A stretch of DNA of 56,273 bases, taken from Lachnoclostridium sp. UBA5890 (lineage in GTDB: Bacteria; Bacillota; Clostridia; Lachnospirales; Lachnospiraceae). The stretch is from NCBI GenBank assembly GCA_002431395.1, contig DJEU01000031.1:1-56273 (forward strand), read 5' to 3'. Made by a program: the position numbers and the translations under genes. A model generated the notes under the pieces. The model was not told where the DNA came from. It did not search any database and was given only the letters and a program-made list of their open reading frames with translations. This document shows positions 43,513 through 51,306 of this stretch, piece after piece. Every line of letters starts with the position of its first letter. Position 1 is the stretch's first letter.

Positions 43513-44022
43513 ATGAGCGGAATCGTATGGGTGATAACGGCAATTATTGTTTTTGTATGTATTGCTGTTGTTGCTATTTTTTATAAATTGACTAAATTGC
43601 AGGAAGAGATGCGGGAAAAATATCTGAAAGTGGATAGCTACCGTATGGAAAAATGGAACATGGCGAAGCGGCTTGTCGAGTACATAGAGAGCTATCATGA
43701 AGAGGGGAAGACCTTCGAAGAAGCCCATGCTGTGTTGGATCAGGACTTTATGGCGATGGGAAACGAGGAGAAGAGCATTCTGTACCGCAGAATGGAGAAA
43801 ATTCTTGGAAATCTTATCGAGGAGATCAAGGCACATGGAAATCTGCAATGCGAAGAGAAGATTCGAACGATTTGCTTGAAGTTAAAGGACGAGGCATACC
43901 GTTATCATGAAGCGGAGGCACAATACGACAACTGTGTAAACCGCTACAACGAGCAGATCAGTAAAGTGCCGGATAAATACGTTGCCGGGATATTTGGATT
44001 AAAAAAACAAACAAAACTATGA
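43513..44022 (+). CDS. LemA-like membrane protein
   Basis: A 169-residue protein with an N-terminal membrane helix (IVWVITAIIVFVCIAVVAIFY) and a long helical region. The LemA-type end YDNCVNRYNEQISKVPDKYVAGIFGLKK (residues ~140-166, key elements YNxxI, P, AGxFG) is recognisable, though the middle is divergent. ATG 43513 follows ATGGAGAATAAA; the first in-frame ATG 43501 overlaps that ribosome site. The gene precedes the GGDEF-like receptor by 15 bp and is probably co-transcribed with it. LemA function is poorly defined. Confidence 0.75.
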   Translation: MSGIVWVITAIIVFVCIAVVAIFYKLTKLQEEMREKYLKVDSYRMEKWNMAKRLVEYIESYHEEGKTFEEAHAVLDQDFMAMGNEEKSILYRRMEKILGNLIEEIKAHGNLQCEEKIRTICLKLKDEAYRYHEAEAQYDNCVNRYNEQISKVPDKYVAGIFGLKKQTKL

Positions 44023-44037
44023 GGAAAGGGTGTTTAC

Positions 44038-45624
44038 ATGAAAAAACATCGTGTAAGATACGGCTATGCAATAAGTGTCATCGTGCTTGTTTTTATGACG
44101 ATTTTTTTTAGCGTGCGTTCGTATCATCTGGGGGAATATGAAGGGGCGTTCAGCCAGTCAGAGGTAACCGTTCTCAATGATGTCTGGACCAAAACGCCGG
44201 ATGTCAGCGAATTTGGAGATAAGGATTCTTATCTGGTATACTCTTATACGACAAAAAATGAAGAGCCGCGTCACCAGGTTCTCGCCATCGAAAGTTATTG
44301 GACGATGATGGAAGTTTTTGTCGGTGAAAATAAAGTATTCGAGTGTAAGGACGACAACCGTGACAGAGGAATTATCGTGCGCTGGATTGATCTGCCGGAT
44401 GATATTGCCGGAAAAACGATACGAATCCGTACGTTGAATGATGAAAAGGCATTGGATTTAAAATTGATCGGGACATGCTGTCTCGGGCAGAAAGATGCGA
44501 TAATGACACGTATGCTTCTTAGAAATGTCTACGTTGTGATATTTGCAATTATCACGTTTTTGGCATCTATGACACTGCTTTTTACAACAATGCTTTTCCG
44601 TAAGAAAATACCGGATAAACTAGTATCCGCATTTACAAATCTAGGGCTGTTTATTCTCACATCGGGAGTCTGGATTGTTGTAAATTCCAGGCTGCTGCAG
44701 TTTTTTACGGGGCATGCCGTCGTTATTTCACTGGTGTATTATCTTAGCTTGTATCTGATGCCGGTATTTTGTCTGATGTTTATGAAAGAAATGCTCAGTA
44801 AACACTATCCTGTGCTTGGATATCTGGCATTTGGCTTTGAATTACTTCTTGCCGTGTCTGTGCTTGTTTATAAAACAGTAGGTATTCCGATGTACCGACT
44901 CGTGTATGCGGAGCATGTTCTGGTCCTTGTTTCTATCGTGTTTATTATGAAATACGCCGTTGAGGAATTGCAGATGTATCAGAAAAAACTGATGCGGACG
45001 CTGGTAAAAGGGATTGGACTTCTCTTTGTATTTTCCTTTATTGCGCTCGTCGAATTTCACATCGATCACGATTCGGCTTATGCCGGCTGGTTTAGCCTGG
45101 GAATGTTTATTTTTATTATTGTAACTTGGCGCGTGGGAATTTCCAGTTTATTCCATCGATTTGAAATGGACTGCCGAGTAGCGGAATATAAAAAGACAGA
45201 CCAGTTTGATCCGCTATCCGGGATGGAAAATGGGGAAGCATTCCAAAGATTCCGCAATACCGAGGAGGCGTCGGATGAACTGACTTATATCCGCTTCGTG
45301 ATTGAAAATGATATGGATTACTCGGAAAAAGAAAAATGGAAACGCGACCAGCTGATTCTTGATGCATCGGATTGCATCCGGACGATATTCGAATCCCGGG
45401 GAAAATGTTACCGACTCAACGATAAAGAATTTATGGTTGTTCTTAAATATGTTAAAGCTGTTCAGGTACAAGAGTGCCTGCAAAATATAGAAGCCATCAT
45501 ACATAATAAAAACCGTCATAGAAGAGAGCCGGTCAAAATTCGTTATGCATTTGCGCAGATGCCGCAGGAATGCGACGAAGAGATCGAATTGTATGATCTG
45601 GTAGAAGAAAGAGTATATATATAA
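44038..45624 (+). CDS. 7TMR-like receptor with degenerate GGDEF domain
   Basis: A 528-residue membrane protein: an N-terminal helix, an extracytoplasmic beta-rich domain (residues ~30-155), seven hydrophobic segments (~165-375) and a cytoplasmic C-terminal domain (~385-528). The last resembles GGDEF: DPLSGMENGEAFQRF parallels DxLTGLxNRxxF, and RLNDKEFMVVL occupies the place of the GGDEF motif. Active-site residues are lost, so diguanylate cyclase activity is unlikely; it may bind a nucleotide or act as a structural output. AGGAAAGG precedes the ATG. Confidence 0.72.
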   Translation: MKKHRVRYGYAISVIVLVFMTIFFSVRSYHLGEYEGAFSQSEVTVLNDVWTKTPDVSEFGDKDSYLVYSYTTKNEEPRHQVLAIESYWTMMEVFVGENKVFECKDDNRDRGIIVRWIDLPDDIAGKTIRIRTLNDEKALDLKLIGTCCLGQKDAIMTRMLLRNVYVVIFAIITFLASMTLLFTTMLFRKKIPDKLVSAFTNLGLFILTSGVWIVVNSRLLQFFTGHAVVISLVYYLSLYLMPVFCLMFMKEMLSKHYPVLGYLAFGFELLLAVSVLVYKTVGIPMYRLVYAEHVLVLVSIVFIMKYAVEELQMYQKKLMRTLVKGIGLLFVFSFIALVEFHIDHDSAYAGWFSLGMFIFIIVTWRVGISSLFHRFEMDCRVAEYKKTDQFDPLSGMENGEAFQRFRNTEEASDELTYIRFVIENDMDYSEKEKWKRDQLILDASDCIRTIFESRGKCYRLNDKEFMVVLKYVKAVQVQECLQNIEAIIHNKNRHRREPVKIRYAFAQMPQECDEEIELYDLVEERVYI

Positions 45625-45651
45625 GCGGGCAGAGTTCCTGCCCGGGCAAAC

Positions 45652-45682
45652 AAAAAGAGATCCCGTATGGAGATCTCTTTTT
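45652..45682. terminator. Terminator after the receptor gene
   Basis: A perfect 11-bp stem AAAAAGAGATC / GATCTCTTTTT (45652-45662 and 45672-45682) terminates on either strand. It abuts repeat copy F. Confidence 0.9.
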
Positions 45683-45683
45683 A

Positions 45684-45866
45684 AGTAACTATTCAGGACT
45701 CCCCTCCCACATTCGCATTTGAACACTTCGTGTTCTTTTTCGCCTATCGGCTAAAAATGCTCATCTGTGGGAGGGGAGCCCTATTCGGTCAAAGTGAAAA
45801 AACAATGTCTCTTGCGTGCAAGCACGGCGAGCCATTGTTTTCTACACTTTGTCCTGAATAGTTACT
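45684..45866. repeat. GTAACTATTCAG family repeat, copy F (complete, three-way junction)
   Basis: A 183-bp element with perfect 15-bp terminal arms AGTAACTATTCAGGA (45684-45698) and TCCTGAATAGTTACT (45852-45866). Between them are two hairpins: CTCCCCTCCCACA / TGTGGGAGGGGAG, and CAAAGTG...CAATG / CATTG...CACTTTG. The second loop contains the conserved core TGCGTGCAAGCACG also seen in copies A and B. The predicted fold is a three-way junction. The remaining 45867-46071 holds AT-rich sequence in which I see no gene. Confidence 0.92.
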
Positions 45867-46071
45867 TTTTTTATTTGATATTATTATAAAGGTTTCGCAA
45901 ATAGCGATTTGAACAAGTGACATCATAGTATAACTGCGGAGAAAAGTCAATAGCCGAAGGACAAGAACTAATAACTATAAATTATTAAATGAAAAACATT
46001 ATTAAACGAAGTCAAAGAATAGTTTTGATTTATTTAATAAAGTGCCTATGGACGAAATGAAAAAATCGTGT

Positions 46072-46077
46072 TATACT
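46072..46077 (+). promoter_or_regulatory. Probable -10 of the lrp-panD-coaBC operon
   Basis: TATACT preceded by TGT, an extended -10; no convincing -35 is visible. Confidence 0.5.
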
Positions 46078-46103
46078 AAGGCAGTGAATAAAAACGAAGG
46101 AAT

Positions 46104-46119
46104 GTAACGATTCCGTTAC
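46104..46119. promoter_or_regulatory. 16-bp palindrome GTAACGATTCCGTTAC, copy 1
   Basis: A perfect arm pair GTAACG / CGTTAC around ATTC, in the expected 5' leader of the Lrp gene, 24 bp before its ATG. The identical 16-mer, in reverse orientation, lies between feoA and feoB (51263). Confidence 0.8.
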
Positions 46120-46143
46120 AAAGAAAATAAGAGGGCGTCAGAT

Positions 46144-46593
46144 ATGAAAAACGATCAATTAGATGCAATTGATAAAAAGATATTGACAATTTTACAAAAA
46201 GATGCTAGAACACCTGTAAAGGATATTGCGCAGGAAGTCTTCCTGACTGCACCTGCCGTGTCTGCGAGGATCAACCACCTCGTGAAGCAGAACTATATTA
46301 CCGGATTTCATGCCAGTCTGAATCCGGAACTGCTGGGTTATCACATTAAAGCATTCATTAATCTTGAAGTTGCGCCGAAAGATAAAAAGGAGTTTTATCC
46401 TTATATTGAAAATTGGCCGAATGTGATCGAGTGCAATTGCGTAACGGGCGATTATTCGATGCTTTTAGAAGTTCAGTTTAAGAGCACGGACGAGCTCGAC
46501 CAGTTTATCGGAGAACTGCAGGTTTATGGAAGAACGAAGACACTGATTGTGTTCTCTACATCAGTAGAACACCGTGAGGTGGCAGTACAGTAA
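46144..46593 (+). CDS. Lrp/AsnC-family regulator
   Basis: A 149-residue protein with an N-terminal helix-turn-helix (LDAIDKKILTILQKDARTPVKDIA, TAPAVSARINHLVKQNYITGF read as two segments) and a C-terminal RAM ligand domain (residues ~65-145, VIECNCVTGDYSMLLEVQ). These regulators respond to amino acids. It is followed 33 bp later by panD, so it probably governs beta-alanine and CoA supply. The palindrome at 46104 may be its own operator. Confidence 0.9.
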   Translation: MKNDQLDAIDKKILTILQKDARTPVKDIAQEVFLTAPAVSARINHLVKQNYITGFHASLNPELLGYHIKAFINLEVAPKDKKEFYPYIENWPNVIECNCVTGDYSMLLEVQFKSTDELDQFIGELQVYGRTKTLIVFSTSVEHREVAVQ

Positions 46594-46626
46594 CATTGAG
46601 TTGAAGAGAAAGAAGGATACAGTATT

Positions 46627-47010
46627 ATGAATATTTCGATGTTGAAAGGGAAAATTCATCGTGCAACAGTAGTACAGGCAGAATTAAATTATGTAGGAAG
46701 TATTACGGTAGATCCCGTTTTGATGGAGGCTGCCGGTATTTTGGAATATGAAAAAGTACAGATTGTCGACGTGGAAAATGGAAGCCGTTTTGAGACGTAC
46801 ACGATCGCCGGCGAAGAAAACTCCGGCATGATCTGCCTCAATGGGGCAGCAGCGCGCATGGTGCAGGTCGGCGACCATATCATTTTGATGGCATACGCGG
46901 ATATGACTCCGGAAGAAGCAAAGACGCACAAGCCGAAAGTCGTTTTTGTGGATGACGACAATAAGATCAAACAGATCTCGACGTATGAAAAACACGGACA
47001 ATTGATGTAG
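46627..47010 (+). CDS. panD: Aspartate 1-decarboxylase proenzyme
   Basis: A 127-residue pyruvoyl-dependent enzyme making beta-alanine from aspartate. The self-cleavage site Gly24-Ser25 lies in LNYVGSITVD, at the canonical position, and LNGAAARMVQVGDHIILMAY is family-typical. GAAGGA is upstream. It works with PanC (17913) to make pantothenate and starts a tight pair with coaBC 13 bp downstream. Confidence 0.96.
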   Translation: MNISMLKGKIHRATVVQAELNYVGSITVDPVLMEAAGILEYEKVQIVDVENGSRFETYTIAGEENSGMICLNGAAARMVQVGDHIILMAYADMTPEEAKTHKPKVVFVDDDNKIKQISTYEKHGQLM

Positions 47011-47023
47011 ACAGGAGGCCGTT

Positions 47024-48211
47024 ATGTTAAAAGGAAAAACGGTGGTTCTCGGCGTGACAGGAAGTATTGCCGCCTACAAAATGGCAAATCTTACCAGCAT
47101 GCTGACAAAACTGCACTGTGATGTGCATGTGATCATGACAAAAAATGCGACGAATATTATCAATCCGATCACATTTGAGACGCTGACGGCGCACAAATGT
47201 CTCGTGGATACATTTGACCGCAATTTCAATTACAATATCGAGCATGTGGCGCTCGGTGAAAAAGCCGATGTGGTACTTGTGGCACCGGCATCTGCCAATG
47301 TCATCGGAAAAATGGCAGCGGGAATCGCAGATGATATGCTTACGACGACGCTTCTTGCCTGCAAATGCAAGAAAATCGTGGCACCGGCGATGAATACCAA
47401 TATGTACGAAAATCCGGTCGTACAGGCAAATTTGAAGAAATTAAAGGAATTTGGCATGGAAGTGATTGAGCCGGCATCCGGCATGCTTGCGTGCCGCGTG
47501 GAAGGCAAAGGAAAACTTCCTTCCGAAGATGTCCTTTTGGAATATATTTTGCGTGAAATCCAGTTTGAGAAAGACATGACAGGAAAGAAAGTGCTCGTGA
47601 CAGCGGGCGCGACGCAGGAAGCGATTGACCCGGTACGCTATATCACCAATCATTCTACAGGGAAGATGGGATACGCACTGGCAAAAATTGCCATGCGAAG
47701 AGGGGCGGATGTGACGCTGGTAACAGCTCCGACGAATCTCCCGGCACCGTTGTTTGTCGATGTCGTGCCTGTCGTAAGTGCGCAGGAAATGTTTGATGCG
47801 GTTAAAGAACGTGCTCCGCAGATGGACATTATTATCAAAGCGGCAGCAGTCGCAGATTATACGCCGGTTTCCGTAAGCGATGAGAAAATCAAGAAAAAGG
47901 ACGGCGACTTGTCGCTGCCAATGAAACGGACGACGGACATCCTCGCATATCTTGGAGAACACCGCAAGCCGGGTCAGTTTATCTGTGGATTTTCGATGGA
48001 AACGGAAAATCTGGTGGAAAATTCGAAAAAGAAACTGCAGAAGAAAAATGCAGATTTGATCGTTGCCAATAACCTGCGTGACGAGGGCGCGGGATTTGGA
48101 ACCGATACCAATGTGGTCACCCTTGTGATGGAAGAAGGAATCGTGGAACTTCCTTGTATGTCCAAGGAACAAGTGGCAGAAGCAGTATTGGATGCGATCC
48201 AGAACGCATAA
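47024..48211 (+). CDS. coaBC: Bifunctional phosphopantothenoylcysteine decarboxylase/synthase
   Basis: A 395-residue fusion of the FMN-dependent CoaC decarboxylase (residues ~1-180: LGVTGSIAAYKMANL, PASANVIGKMAAGIADDM, PAMNTNMYENPVVQ) and the CoaB synthase (~185-395: VTAGATQEAIDPVRYITNHSTGKMGYALA, of which VTAGATQE and ITNHSTGKMG are the key parts; AAVADYTP). It converts 4'-phosphopantothenate and cysteine to 4'-phosphopantetheine. AGGAGG precedes the ATG, and a terminator closes the operon. Confidence 0.96.
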   Translation: MLKGKTVVLGVTGSIAAYKMANLTSMLTKLHCDVHVIMTKNATNIINPITFETLTAHKCLVDTFDRNFNYNIEHVALGEKADVVLVAPASANVIGKMAAGIADDMLTTTLLACKCKKIVAPAMNTNMYENPVVQANLKKLKEFGMEVIEPASGMLACRVEGKGKLPSEDVLLEYILREIQFEKDMTGKKVLVTAGATQEAIDPVRYITNHSTGKMGYALAKIAMRRGADVTLVTAPTNLPAPLFVDVVPVVSAQEMFDAVKERAPQMDIIIKAAAVADYTPVSVSDEKIKKKDGDLSLPMKRTTDILAYLGEHRKPGQFICGFSMETENLVENSKKKLQKKNADLIVANNLRDEGAGFGTDTNVVTLVMEEGIVELPCMSKEQVAEAVLDAIQNA

Positions 48212-48237
48212 GACACAATAAAATAGAGGATAAAGGG

Positions 48238-48267
48238 AAAACGGGCGGCCTTGCGGCTGCCCGTTTT
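48238..48267 (+). terminator. Terminator of the panD-coaBC operon
   Basis: AAAACGGGC / GCCCGTTTT (48238-48246 and 48259-48267), with a GGC/GCT inner extension. The A and T tails make it usable by the Veg gene from the other side as well. Confidence 0.85.
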
Positions 48268-48291
48268 CGTGAGAAAAGTAATATAAAGTTA

Positions 48292-48537
48292 TTATGCTTT
48301 ACAAAGCTTAATCTGGACGTCGTGTGTCAGTACATCGGTGTAGCTGAAAGATACTGTCTGAAATGTATCTTCAAATCCATTTTTAACGGAAATCAAAAAT
48401 ATACTGGGATACGTATCCGTAATGATTCCCTCTGTAACATCTACGCGGTGTCTGCCAAGGTTGGAACGAATCACCACTTTGCTACCGATGTGTTTACTTA
48501 CGGCTCTTCTTACAGAACCAACATCTGCCTTAATCAT
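48292..48537 (-). CDS. Veg-family protein
   Basis: An 81-residue protein matching the Veg (DUF1021) family: KADVGSVRRAVSKHIGSKV, then NLGRHR, ITDTYPSIFLISV and FEDTFQTVSFSYTDVLT. Length equals that of typical Veg proteins. The open frame continues 23 codons upstream to 48606, but family similarity begins at ATG 48537. Veg is strongly expressed in Bacillus and linked to biofilm and spore outgrowth; its role in Clostridia is not known. Confidence 0.88.
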   Translation of the reverse strand: MIKADVGSVRRAVSKHIGSKVVIRSNLGRHRVDVTEGIITDTYPSIFLISVKNGFEDTFQTVSFSYTDVLTHDVQIKLCKA

Positions 48538-48795
48538 AATCAACCGGCCTTTCCCCTGCTTGCACAGGAACTCTTTAATCAATAAATATCCCAAGTGTAT
48601 AACCACGATATATAGAAATACATGTTCATTGTACTACATAATATTGTGCTTGTCAAGTCTCCTAACACTATTATATGCCAAAAATTAGAAAATATGCATA
48701 AAAAAGGTTTTCTTTTGATAACTGCAAGTGGCATATTTCCGGGACGTTGCGAATAGGTATAAAAAAGAGATGTGACTATGGACAGAGGAGGGGCT

Positions 48796-50361
48796 ATGGA
48801 ACTTATAAAACAAAAGGTTCATATGAACCATTGCAACAGTAGAAAAGAAGTTACGACGACAATAGATACCGATTACAATGTGCCGGATATCAAGCCGGAT
48901 GCGCGGAGCATCATGCAGGAAAAGGGAAATGTAGTCATTGAGGAAATGCATCTGCGGGATGGCGAATTGGAAATCCGCGGAGCCTTGCATTTTACGGTGT
49001 TGTATGCGGGAGAGGACGACGTTCCGGTATGCGATCTCGCCGGCAATACGCCATTTTACGAAACGGTGAAAATGGATTGCGAGGGCGTGCGGGAGGAAGA
49101 AATTTCCATTCAGGCAAGCATCGAAGATTTCCGTGCCGATTTGATCAATTCGCGAAAACTGGGGATCCGTGCCGTAATCGTTTTTTCTGTGGCAGCAGAG
49201 ACGATTTATGACGGAGAGGGCGCGGTGGACGTTGTGGCAGAAGACGATGTGTATACGAAGAAAAAGACAATGGACATCACAAAACTGCTTTTGACCAAAA
49301 AAGATACGCTGCGTGTGCGCGACGAGTGCCGGCTGCCGGGAACCAAAGATACGATCGGGCGCATTTTATATGAAGATGTGTCGCTCAATGAAATCGAGAC
49401 AAGATGCGAAGAGGACAAAATGATCGTGATGGGAGAAGTGGGCATTTTTGTGTTGTATCTCAATGCGGAAGAGCCGGCGGGACTTGGATATCACGAATGT
49501 CAGGTGCCGGTTCAGGGAGAAATTCCGTGCGGAGGCTGTGACGAAACCAGTGTCCTTCAGGTCAAATCGCACATTCACAGCTATGAAATGGAAGTAAAAC
49601 CGGATGAAGACGGTGAAGACCGGATCCTGGATGTAGAAGTGGTCATTGCGTTTGCCATCTCGGCATACGGACAGGAACAAATGGAACTTTTGACAGATTT
49701 TTACTCTACTTCAAAGCAGTGTACTCCGGTATACGAAATGTCGTATTTTGAAAATCTGTTATTGAAAAATAAAAATAAGTCGCGTGTCGATGGAAAAATT
49801 TTACTGGATGAGAGCCGGCAGCCGCTTCAGATCTGGAAAGTAAACGGTGAAGCGCGGGTGGACGAAAAGCGTGTAGGGAAAGACAGCGTGGTGGTAGAAG
49901 GGATTTTGGATATCAATATATTGTACCAGTCTTCGGATGCGCAGGCACCTCTGGCGGCGGCCAAGGGAATGTTGCCGTTTGAGCAGGAAGTGCAGATTCC
50001 GGGAGTCAGCAAAGACAGCGACATTCGTCTCGATGTCAGCGTAGAGCAGATCAGCGGAACGCTTCTGGGAGAAAATGAAGCGGACATTAAGGCGGTGCTT
50101 GTTCTGGATGTACTTGCGTTTGAAAACCACGAAGAGCCGATTATCTCGGGCGTGGAAGAACAGGAGATGGATATGGCGGCGCGTGCCAAAGAGCCGGGGA
50201 TGGTCGGATATGTGGTGAAGCCAGGCGAGCAGTTGTGGGATATCGCCAAACAATTTTACACGACGAGCGATGCCATCGCTGAGACCAATCAATTAGAAGA
50301 AGAAACGCTTACGCCGGGCCAGATTCTCCTGATCATGAAGGAGATGGGGCAGGCAGGATAA
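48796..50361 (+). CDS. SipL-like spore coat morphogenesis protein (SPOCS + LysM)
   Basis: A 521-residue protein with SPOCS (DUF3794) domains and a C-terminal LysM domain (residues ~470-518: GYVVKPGEQLWDIAKQFYTTSDAI...LTPGQILLI). This is the architecture of Clostridioides difficile SipL, which binds SpoIVA through LysM and ties the coat to the forespore. NVPDIKPDARSIMQ near the N terminus is typical. ATG 48796 follows GAGGAGGGG; the frame also includes ATG 48772 and 48778 with no ribosome site. It implies that the organism or its ancestor forms endospores. Confidence 0.87.
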   Translation: MELIKQKVHMNHCNSRKEVTTTIDTDYNVPDIKPDARSIMQEKGNVVIEEMHLRDGELEIRGALHFTVLYAGEDDVPVCDLAGNTPFYETVKMDCEGVREEEISIQASIEDFRADLINSRKLGIRAVIVFSVAAETIYDGEGAVDVVAEDDVYTKKKTMDITKLLLTKKDTLRVRDECRLPGTKDTIGRILYEDVSLNEIETRCEEDKMIVMGEVGIFVLYLNAEEPAGLGYHECQVPVQGEIPCGGCDETSVLQVKSHIHSYEMEVKPDEDGEDRILDVEVVIAFAISAYGQEQMELLTDFYSTSKQCTPVYEMSYFENLLLKNKNKSRVDGKILLDESRQPLQIWKVNGEARVDEKRVGKDSVVVEGILDINILYQSSDAQAPLAAAKGMLPFEQEVQIPGVSKDSDIRLDVSVEQISGTLLGENEADIKAVLVLDVLAFENHEEPIISGVEEQEMDMAARAKEPGMVGYVVKPGEQLWDIAKQFYTTSDAIAETNQLEEETLTPGQILLIMKEMGQAG

Positions 50362-50381
50362 AAAGTAACAGGAAAACTAGC

Positions 50382-50430
50382 AAGGAGCTGACAGGAAAAC
50401 GGGGTTACCGCAATCCTATCAGCTCCTTTA
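50382..50430 (+). terminator. Terminator between sipL-like and the DtxR gene
   Basis: GGAGCTGACAGGA (50384-50396) pairs with TCCTATCAGCTCC (50414-50426) with one mismatch, followed by TTTAC. The T-tract is short. Confidence 0.65.
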
Positions 50431-50462
50431 CTGAGAGTTGAAGTATGAAAATAATACAAAAA

Positions 50463-50831
50463 TTAATTGTTGTCCAATATATATTTTTTAATTGCCTGAA
50501 AGCTTTCTTTACTGATGTCATGCTCCATCCGACAGGCGTCTTCTGCCGCAATATTTTCATCTACTCCTAACTGAATGAGCCAGGACGTCAAAAGCTCATG
50601 GCGCTCATAGATCATTTCTGCCACTTCTCGTCCCTTATCTGTCAGATAAATAAAACCCGGCTTTGTGACTGTGATATAGTCATCCTCCCTCAGATGTTTC
50701 ATCGCCACACTGACGCTGGATTTCTTAAAGCCCATGTTTTCCGCAATATCAACAGAACGGACGACCGGAAGTTTTTTGCTTAACATAAGAATCATCTCAA
50801 GGTAATTCTCTGAAGATTCATTTAAGGTCAT
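50463..50831 (-). CDS. DtxR/MntR-family metal-dependent repressor
   Basis: A 122-residue regulator: helix-turn-helix (VRSVDIAENMGFKKSSVSVAMKHL, key part DIAENMGFKKSSVSVA) and dimerisation domain with the metal ligands in ERHELLTSWLIQLG and ACRMEHDIS. The SH3-like third domain is absent, as in MntR. ATG 50831 follows GGGGAGG. It is divergent from feoAB, whose promoter carries the operator GTTAGTGTATACTAAC, so Fe(II)-dependent repression of feoAB is likely. Confidence 0.88.
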   Translation of the reverse strand: MTLNESSENYLEMILMLSKKLPVVRSVDIAENMGFKKSSVSVAMKHLREDDYITVTKPGFIYLTDKGREVAEMIYERHELLTSWLIQLGVDENIAAEDACRMEHDISKESFQAIKKYILDNN

Positions 50832-50862
50832 CTCGATTCCTCCCCGAAAGTATTTGAATATA

Positions 50863-50891
50863 AGTATAGCACAATAAAAAATATAATTCAA
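50863..50891 (-). promoter_or_regulatory. Promoter of the DtxR-family gene
   Basis: On the minus strand TTGAAT (50891-50886), a 17-bp spacer ending in TGC, and TATACT (50868-50863). Confidence 0.75.
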
Positions 50892-50936
50892 TAGGTAGAA
50901 TTTAGAGAAATTTTATCAATAATGCAACTTTTGGTA

Positions 50937-50965
50937 TTGACAACTAATGGCGGTTAGTGTATACT
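50937..50965 (+). promoter_or_regulatory. Promoter of feoAB
   Basis: A perfect TTGACA (50937-50942), a 17-bp spacer and TATACT (50960-50965). The leader contains a small hairpin CAAGG-GAAA-CCTTG at 51010-51023. Confidence 0.88.
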
Positions 50966-50968
50966 AAC
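50953..50968 (+). promoter_or_regulatory. DtxR-like operator over the feoAB -10
   Basis: GTTAGTGTATACTAAC, arms GTTAGT / ACTAAC with a 4-bp centre, covers the -10 hexamer. It has the same arms and length as the site at 38616. Confidence 0.75.
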
Positions 50969-51047
50969 GAACGTAAGATAAAGAAAACGATATGTAACGG
51001 CAACTAATTCAAGGGAAACCTTGTGAGCATAGATTGGAGAGTTTAGT

Positions 51048-51260
51048 ATGAATTTAAGTGAAGCAGAAGTTGGAAAAGAATGTATTATCAGTGATATCGT
51101 GACAGATGACGAGGAAATGAAATCCTTTTTGTTCTCTCTCGGATGTTACAGTGGAGAGCCGATCACGGTTGTTTCCAGAAAGAAAAAGAACTGCGTTGTA
51201 TCCATTAAAGATGGACGCTACAACATTGATATTGAATTAGCAAAGGCTATTTTAATATAA
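51048..51260 (+). CDS. feoA: FeoA ferrous iron transport accessory protein
   Basis: A 70-residue SH3-like protein: LSEAEVGKECIISDI, then a glycine-bearing turn LGCYSGEPITVVSRKKKNCVVSI and the typical end RYNIDIELAKAILI. It assists FeoB. A weak TTGGAGAG precedes the ATG. feoB follows after 46 bp containing a palindrome. Confidence 0.88.
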   Translation: MNLSEAEVGKECIISDIVTDDEEMKSFLFSLGCYSGEPITVVSRKKKNCVVSIKDGRYNIDIELAKAILI

Positions 51261-51262
51261 AG

Positions 51263-51278
51263 GTAACGGAATCGTTAC
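51263..51278. promoter_or_regulatory. 16-bp palindrome GTAACGGAATCGTTAC, copy 2
   Basis: This is the reverse complement of the palindrome at 46104, and its outer bases extend to GG...CC. It lies between feoA and feoB, where it may be a protein site or an mRNA hairpin that sets the feoA/feoB ratio. Confidence 0.8.
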
Positions 51279-51306
51279 CACCAAATACATATAAGGAGGC
51301 TTCTTT

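Noticed and set aside
38472..45866. GTAACTATTCAG copies as insertion sequences
   Set aside because: No transposase frame occurs inside or beside any copy and clear target duplications were not seen; described as repeats instead.
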